Assembly (NCBI GenBank): GCA_033720955.1
Contig: JAWWBN010000183.1
Span: 1 to 7,825 of the forward strand
DNA from: JAWWBN01 sp033720955
GTDB taxonomy: Bacteria > Acidobacteriota > Thermoanaerobaculia > Multivoradales > JAHEKO01
DNA length: 7,825 nt
Reading direction: 5' to 3'
Shown here: positions 4,914-7,825 of the stretch, one piece after another
Layout: every line of letters starts with the position of its first letter
Position numbering within the stretch: position 1 is the stretch's first letter
Program-made: the position numbers and the translations under genes
Notes under the pieces: model-generated
Database searches by the model: none
What the model saw: only the letters and a program-made list of their open reading frames with translations
Told to the model about the DNA's origin: nothing

Positions 4914-7825
4914 CTACCCAAGATCCCCGGGAGGGTCAACCGCCGCGGGGGCCGCGGTCCACCCCTCCTCCTCCGGCTCCAGGGTGAACCCCGCGCCCTT
5001 GCGGAGCATGAGGAACGCGAAGGCCATTCCGGCCACCGACCCGATCGACGAGCTCCAGATGGACAGCGACTCGCACGCCGTCTTGAGGATGCGGCGGCCC
5101 CGGTAGGCGGAGGTCATGGCCTCCCCGGGCTCCAGGAAGGTCAGCACGATCGCACACCCGACGGCGATCGTCACCGCCGGGGCGAGGGCGTACCGGAAGC
5201 TCGTCTTCCAACACTCCCAGAGAGCGATCCGGCACTCGCGCCAGTCGTTGAACCGGCCCCGCTGGGAAGCCGCGAGCCGGGAGAACCGGGTCGGCCCGCC
5301 GGCGTCCCCCTCCCGGAGGTAGGCGCGAGCCATCAGGGCGGCGCCGAAGCCGAACGACATCCCCAGCACCGGGTACATCCAGAGAAACCCCGTGTCCCAC
5401 CCGCGGGTCGGGCTCAGCCAGCCCGCCCGCTCGAGGCTCTCGACGCTGAAGACGCCGGCGACCACGCCGCTCATCATCCAGCCCGCCACCAACCCACCCA
5501 CCGCCCCCGCCCCGGCCACGCCGGGGCCGCGCCGGCCGGTCGCCCGCGGCCGCCCCCGGTCGGTGACCGCCCAGTAGAGGACCACGGGCAGCGTCGTCCC
5601 CAGACCCCACGCGACGCTGCCGACGATGGCGTGGAAAGAGCCGATCCCCAAGCTGGTGTGGTGCTGGGACTGCGTCAACCCGAAGCTCGCGAGCCCCTCC
5701 CGCAGGGCCATCGCCAGCGGCAGGGCCGTCAGCGGCGCCAGCAGGGCCGTCGCGAGCAGGCGCTTGGTCTGGGCCCTGATCCGCAGCCCCGCCACGCTGA
5801 TCCGCACCCGGTTGCGCAGCAGTCGGCCCAGGCCGTCCCAGACCTCGTCGAAGCCGTGCTCGCCCCCCCGCGCGTCGCGGGTGTCCTTGAGGATCGCGAG
5901 CGCCTGCCGGGCCGCTGCCGAAGCGGCCCCCTTCTCGAGAAGCCGGCGGTAGAGATCGATCCGGTCGAGGCTCGCCAGGCCGCGGGCGGCCTGCGCACGG
6001 ACCTCGGGCGCCGGATCCCCCAGAGCGGCCGCCACGAGGTGGTCGCCGAGCTCGACCAGCCGGAGCTCGGCGACGAGCCGGGTCGCGTTCCCCCGGACCG
6101 CGGGTCCGTCGGACTCCAACGCGGAGCGCAGGACCCTGGTGACCAGCCGCGGATGATCGCTCCGGACCCTCCTTCCCCACGCGAGCATCTGCTCCCCGGA
6201 GGCCAGGCTGCAACGCAGCACGAACTCGGCCTCCTCCTCGAACAGACCGGGCTGCTCGCGAAACTCCTCGACGGCTCGCAGGATTGCGGCGTGCTCGGCG
6301 CCGAAGGTCATCGCCGCCTCCTGGGCCCGCGCCCGCTCCAGGAGCGCCTGGAGGGAGTTCAGCCCCTGCCACATCGCCGTGAGCCGCGCGTCGCTGCGCA
6401 GCCTGGCCTCGATCGGCTCGATGAGGACGTCGTGGACCAGCTCCACGAAGACCTCCTCACCGCGCCCCTGCCTTCCGCCGCGCTCGCGCCGGAGAACTCT
6501 GCGCTCGCACAGATGGTCCACCACCTGGTTCGGCAGCCGCCCCGTGAGGGTGGGGCCCTGCGGGAGGAGAGCTCGGGTGCCCAGGGGGGTGACGAACTCG
6601 ACCAGACCCAGGTGGACCAGGGCGCGCGCCGTGTCGCGATCCAGGCTCCCCATCTGGAGATCGATCAGGGCCGTGGTCGCCGACTCGACCCGCTCCAGGT
6701 AGAACTCCGTCATGGCCTCGGCCACGAAGCTCCGGACCTTCTGGTCCAGGCCGTCGCCCGGCCCGAGCGGATCGGCCCCTCCCACGCTCCGGGAGAGGGC
6801 GTCGGCCAGGTCGTCCTCGGTGATCCTCCCGAGGCCCGGGGTCATGAGCCGCCACAGCCGATCGCAGACGACCTGGAGCTGCACCGGCTGCACCGGCGCG
6901 TTGGTTCGGAAGACGAGCTCGCCCTCCGTGTTGACCTCTCTCTTGCGAGCCAGCTCCTCCACCAGTTGGGCGGCCACGCCCTCGTCGAATCGGATGCCCC
7001 GCGCCTCCGCCGGCCTGCGCACCGCCTCTTCGGCGGCCCTCCGCCCGAGGGGCTCCAGATGGAACCGCTCCCCCTCCTCGCGCATCGTCCCCCAGAGCCT
7101 CTCCACCGACGCCAGGTGCTCCTCGCGGAAGGAGATCACGACCCGAACGGTCGGCATCTGGTCCAGGAGGGCGCGGAGCTGGGCGAAGAAGCCGACGCGG
7201 TCCACCTGGGCCGCGCTGCCGTGGCTGCGGGTGAAGAGCTCCTCGAACTGGTCGAGGAAGAGGACGGTCCCCCGCTCGCTCCGCGGGCGCCGCGCCTGAA
7301 AGTAGTCCAGCAGACTCATTCCCGCGTAGGCCTCGGCGCCCTGCCGGCTCTCGTCCAGACTGCAGAGGGCCGCCACCGTGTAGGTGTTGGCGCCCTCCGG
7401 GAGCCGGTCCGCCGGCACCGGGAGGGCGGAGCCCACGCGGGCGCCCCGCAAGACCTCGTAGCCGGCCTCGGCCAGCCGCTTCCCGACGGCCGCGTTGAGC
7501 AGCGAACTCTTGCCCACCCCGGAGCGACCGTAGACCAGCACCGACCGGTGGGCCTCGATCAGCCCGGTCAGACGCTCGGTCTCGGCATCCCGGCCGAAGA
7601 AGAGCGCGTGCGAGCCCTCATCGAAGGTGCTCGGACCCAGATAGGGAGAGTCCTCGGGGTCCAGCTTCCCGGGAGGCACGGGCTCCGCCGCGCGCCGCTC
7701 CGGCCGCCCGCGGCCGCCGGCGGGACCCAGACGCGTCCGGACGACCTCGAGCAGGCTCCTGACGCGCGGGTGCGAGGCCTCCCCCCGCCACGACTCGAGG
7801 TCCTCGCAGTGGAGCTCTCCGAAGG
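4914..7825 (-). CDS. TIR (C-terminal remnant)-nSTAND1 NTPase-HEAT-like multi-pass membrane protein, 5' end beyond the window
   Basis: This is a large STAND-class P-loop NTPase, likely a membrane-bound sensor or signal transducer. The frame is open to the right edge, so the N-terminus is missing. Residues are numbered from the in-frame GTG at 7679. The core opens with the nSTAND1-like PYLG...FFGRD (12-31). Walker A is GRSGVGKS (51-58), Walker B is VLFLDQFEELF (139-149), and VVISFREEHL (180-189) is the following strand with its Arg. A winged-helix-like region ends in VHDVLIEPI (415-423). Residues about 503-600 form HEAT-like helical repeats. From about 639 to 892 there are roughly six hydrophobic segments, followed by a short acidic tail and a TAG stop. 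Upstream of the GTG, 48 more codons are open and resemble the end of a TIR domain, so 7679 is probably internal. TIR domains in such proteins are usually NADases or signalling adaptors. The next gene starts 89 bp downstream. The NTPase call is firm, the TIR call is probable, and the ligand is unknown. Confidence 0.93.
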   Translation of the reverse strand, partial: FGELHCEDLESWRGEASHPRVRSLLEVVRTRLGPAGGRGRPERRAAEPVPPGKLDPEDSPYLGPSTFDEGSHALFFGRDAETERLTGLIEAHRSVLVYGRSGVGKSSLLNAAVGKRLAEAGYEVLRGARVGSALPVPADRLPEGANTYTVAALCSLDESRQGAEAYAGMSLLDYFQARRPRSERGTVLFLDQFEELFTRSHGSAAQVDRVGFFAQLRALLDQMPTVRVVISFREEHLASVERLWGTMREEGERFHLEPLGRRAAEEAVRRPAEARGIRFDEGVAAQLVEELARKREVNTEGELVFRTNAPVQPVQLQVVCDRLWRLMTPGLGRITEDDLADALSRSVGGADPLGPGDGLDQKVRSFVAEAMTEFYLERVESATTALIDLQMGSLDRDTARALVHLGLVEFVTPLGTRALLPQGPTLTGRLPNQVVDHLCERRVLRRERGGRQGRGEEVFVELVHDVLIEPIEARLRSDARLTAMWQGLNSLQALLERARAQEAAMTFGAEHAAILRAVEEFREQPGLFEEEAEFVLRCSLASGEQMLAWGRRVRSDHPRLVTRVLRSALESDGPAVRGNATRLVAELRLVELGDHLVAAALGDPAPEVRAQAARGLASLDRIDLYRRLLEKGAASAAARQALAILKDTRDARGGEHGFDEVWDGLGRLLRNRVRISVAGLRIRAQTKRLLATALLAPLTALPLAMALREGLASFGLTQSQHHTSLGIGSFHAIVGSVAWGLGTTLPVVLYWAVTDRGRPRATGRRGPGVAGAGAVGGLVAGWMMSGVVAGVFSVESLERAGWLSPTRGWDTGFLWMYPVLGMSFGFGAALMARAYLREGDAGGPTRFSRLAASQRGRFNDWRECRIALWECWKTSFRYALAPAVTIAVGCAIVLTFLEPGEAMTSAYRGRRILKTACESLSIWSSSIGSVAGMAFAFLMLRKGAGFTLEPEEEGWTAAPAAVDPPGDLG
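5004..5765 (-). other. C-terminal multi-pass membrane domain of the large NTPase
   Basis: Residues about 639-892 (from GTG 7679) hold about six hydrophobic stretches: roughly 640-660, 682-704, 719-744, 764-786, 831-849 and 872-892. They are separated by Arg-rich or charged loops such as 705-718 and 787-830. This predicts a polytopic inner-membrane anchor with the NTPase and TIR parts in the cytoplasm. I recognise no transporter or channel motif in it. The long loop 787-830 contains W-rich, charged sequence and is probably cytoplasmic. Confidence 0.78.
5880..6173 (-). other. HEAT-like helical repeat segment in the large NTPase
   Basis: Residues about 503-600 (numbered from GTG 7679) contain paired amphipathic helices with HEAT-repeat spacing and composition. 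Examples are DGPAVRGNATRLVAEL (524-539) and DPAPEVRAQAARGLASL (555-571). The D-x-x-P-x-V-R-x-x-A-A-x-x-L pattern is diagnostic of HEAT/PBS-type repeats. In STAND proteins this position, after the winged helix, usually holds the sensor repeats, so this is the likely ligand- or partner-binding part. Only two or three repeats are visible, which is short for a sensor. Confidence 0.72.
7725..7825 (-). other. Probable C-terminal end of a TIR domain, joined in frame to the NTPase
   Basis: Reading in frame upstream of the GTG at 7679, there is no stop to the window edge. The peptide includes FGELHCEDLESWRGEA, then SHPRVRSLLEVVRTRLG. This pattern is an aromatic/Gly start, a D-L-x-x-W-x-G turn, then H-P and a final amphipathic helix of the L-L-x-x-V type. 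It matches the last strand and helix of many bacterial TIR domains as I know the family. A Pro/Arg/Gly-rich linker of about 15 residues then leads to the NTPase. The TIR catalytic Glu and BB-loop would lie outside the window, so enzymatic activity cannot be judged here. Confidence 0.68.

Noticed and set aside
4936..6372. Minus-strand open frame of 478 codons inside the large NTPase
   Set aside because: Gly/Arg/Ala-rich shadow. The correct frame shows HEAT-like and membrane segments and is continuous with the NTPase core.

Overview
The window is a GC-rich bacterial segment with strong G/C bias at codon third positions. It is almost fully coding, and every gene I can support lies on the minus strand, so transcription runs from right to left. 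Base composition, GTG starts and the STAND NTPase content suit a high-GC, signalling-rich bacterium such as Myxococcota, Acidobacteriota, Gemmatimonadota or Actinomycetota. The sequence alone does not fix the phylum. I see no tRNA, rRNA, CRISPR array, insertion sequence or phage gene.

In order of transcription: (1) 7825-4914 is a large STAND NTPase, open to the right edge. Its first visible residues look like the tail of a TIR domain, followed by an nSTAND1-type P-loop core, a winged-helix-like region, HEAT-like repeats and about six membrane segments. (2) 4824-3745 and (3) 3704-2670 are two divergent ketoacyl synthase III (FabH-like) proteins, each with a complete Cys-His-Asn triad. (4) 2652-1618 is a patatin-like phospholipase/acyl hydrolase. 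(5) 1621-1 is a second STAND-type NTPase. It starts at a GTG overlapping the patatin stop, carries two N-terminal membrane helices, and runs off the left edge. Gaps are 89, 40 and 17 bp, then a 4-bp overlap, so genes 2-5 look like one transcript and gene 1 may belong to it.

The unusual point is the combination. Two membrane-anchored STAND NTPases, one probably carrying a TIR effector, flank a small lipid-enzyme cassette of two thiolase-fold acyl-condensing enzymes and one acyl hydrolase. STAND, TIR and patatin proteins are recurrent parts of bacterial immune and conflict systems. A KASIII pair inside such a cluster is not part of any system I can name. A reasonable working model is a lipid- or membrane-based sensing or defence module in which the KASIII pair makes or modifies an acyl product, the patatin releases or cleaves acyl chains, and the STAND proteins sense and signal at the membrane. 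This model is inference from domain content and gene order only.
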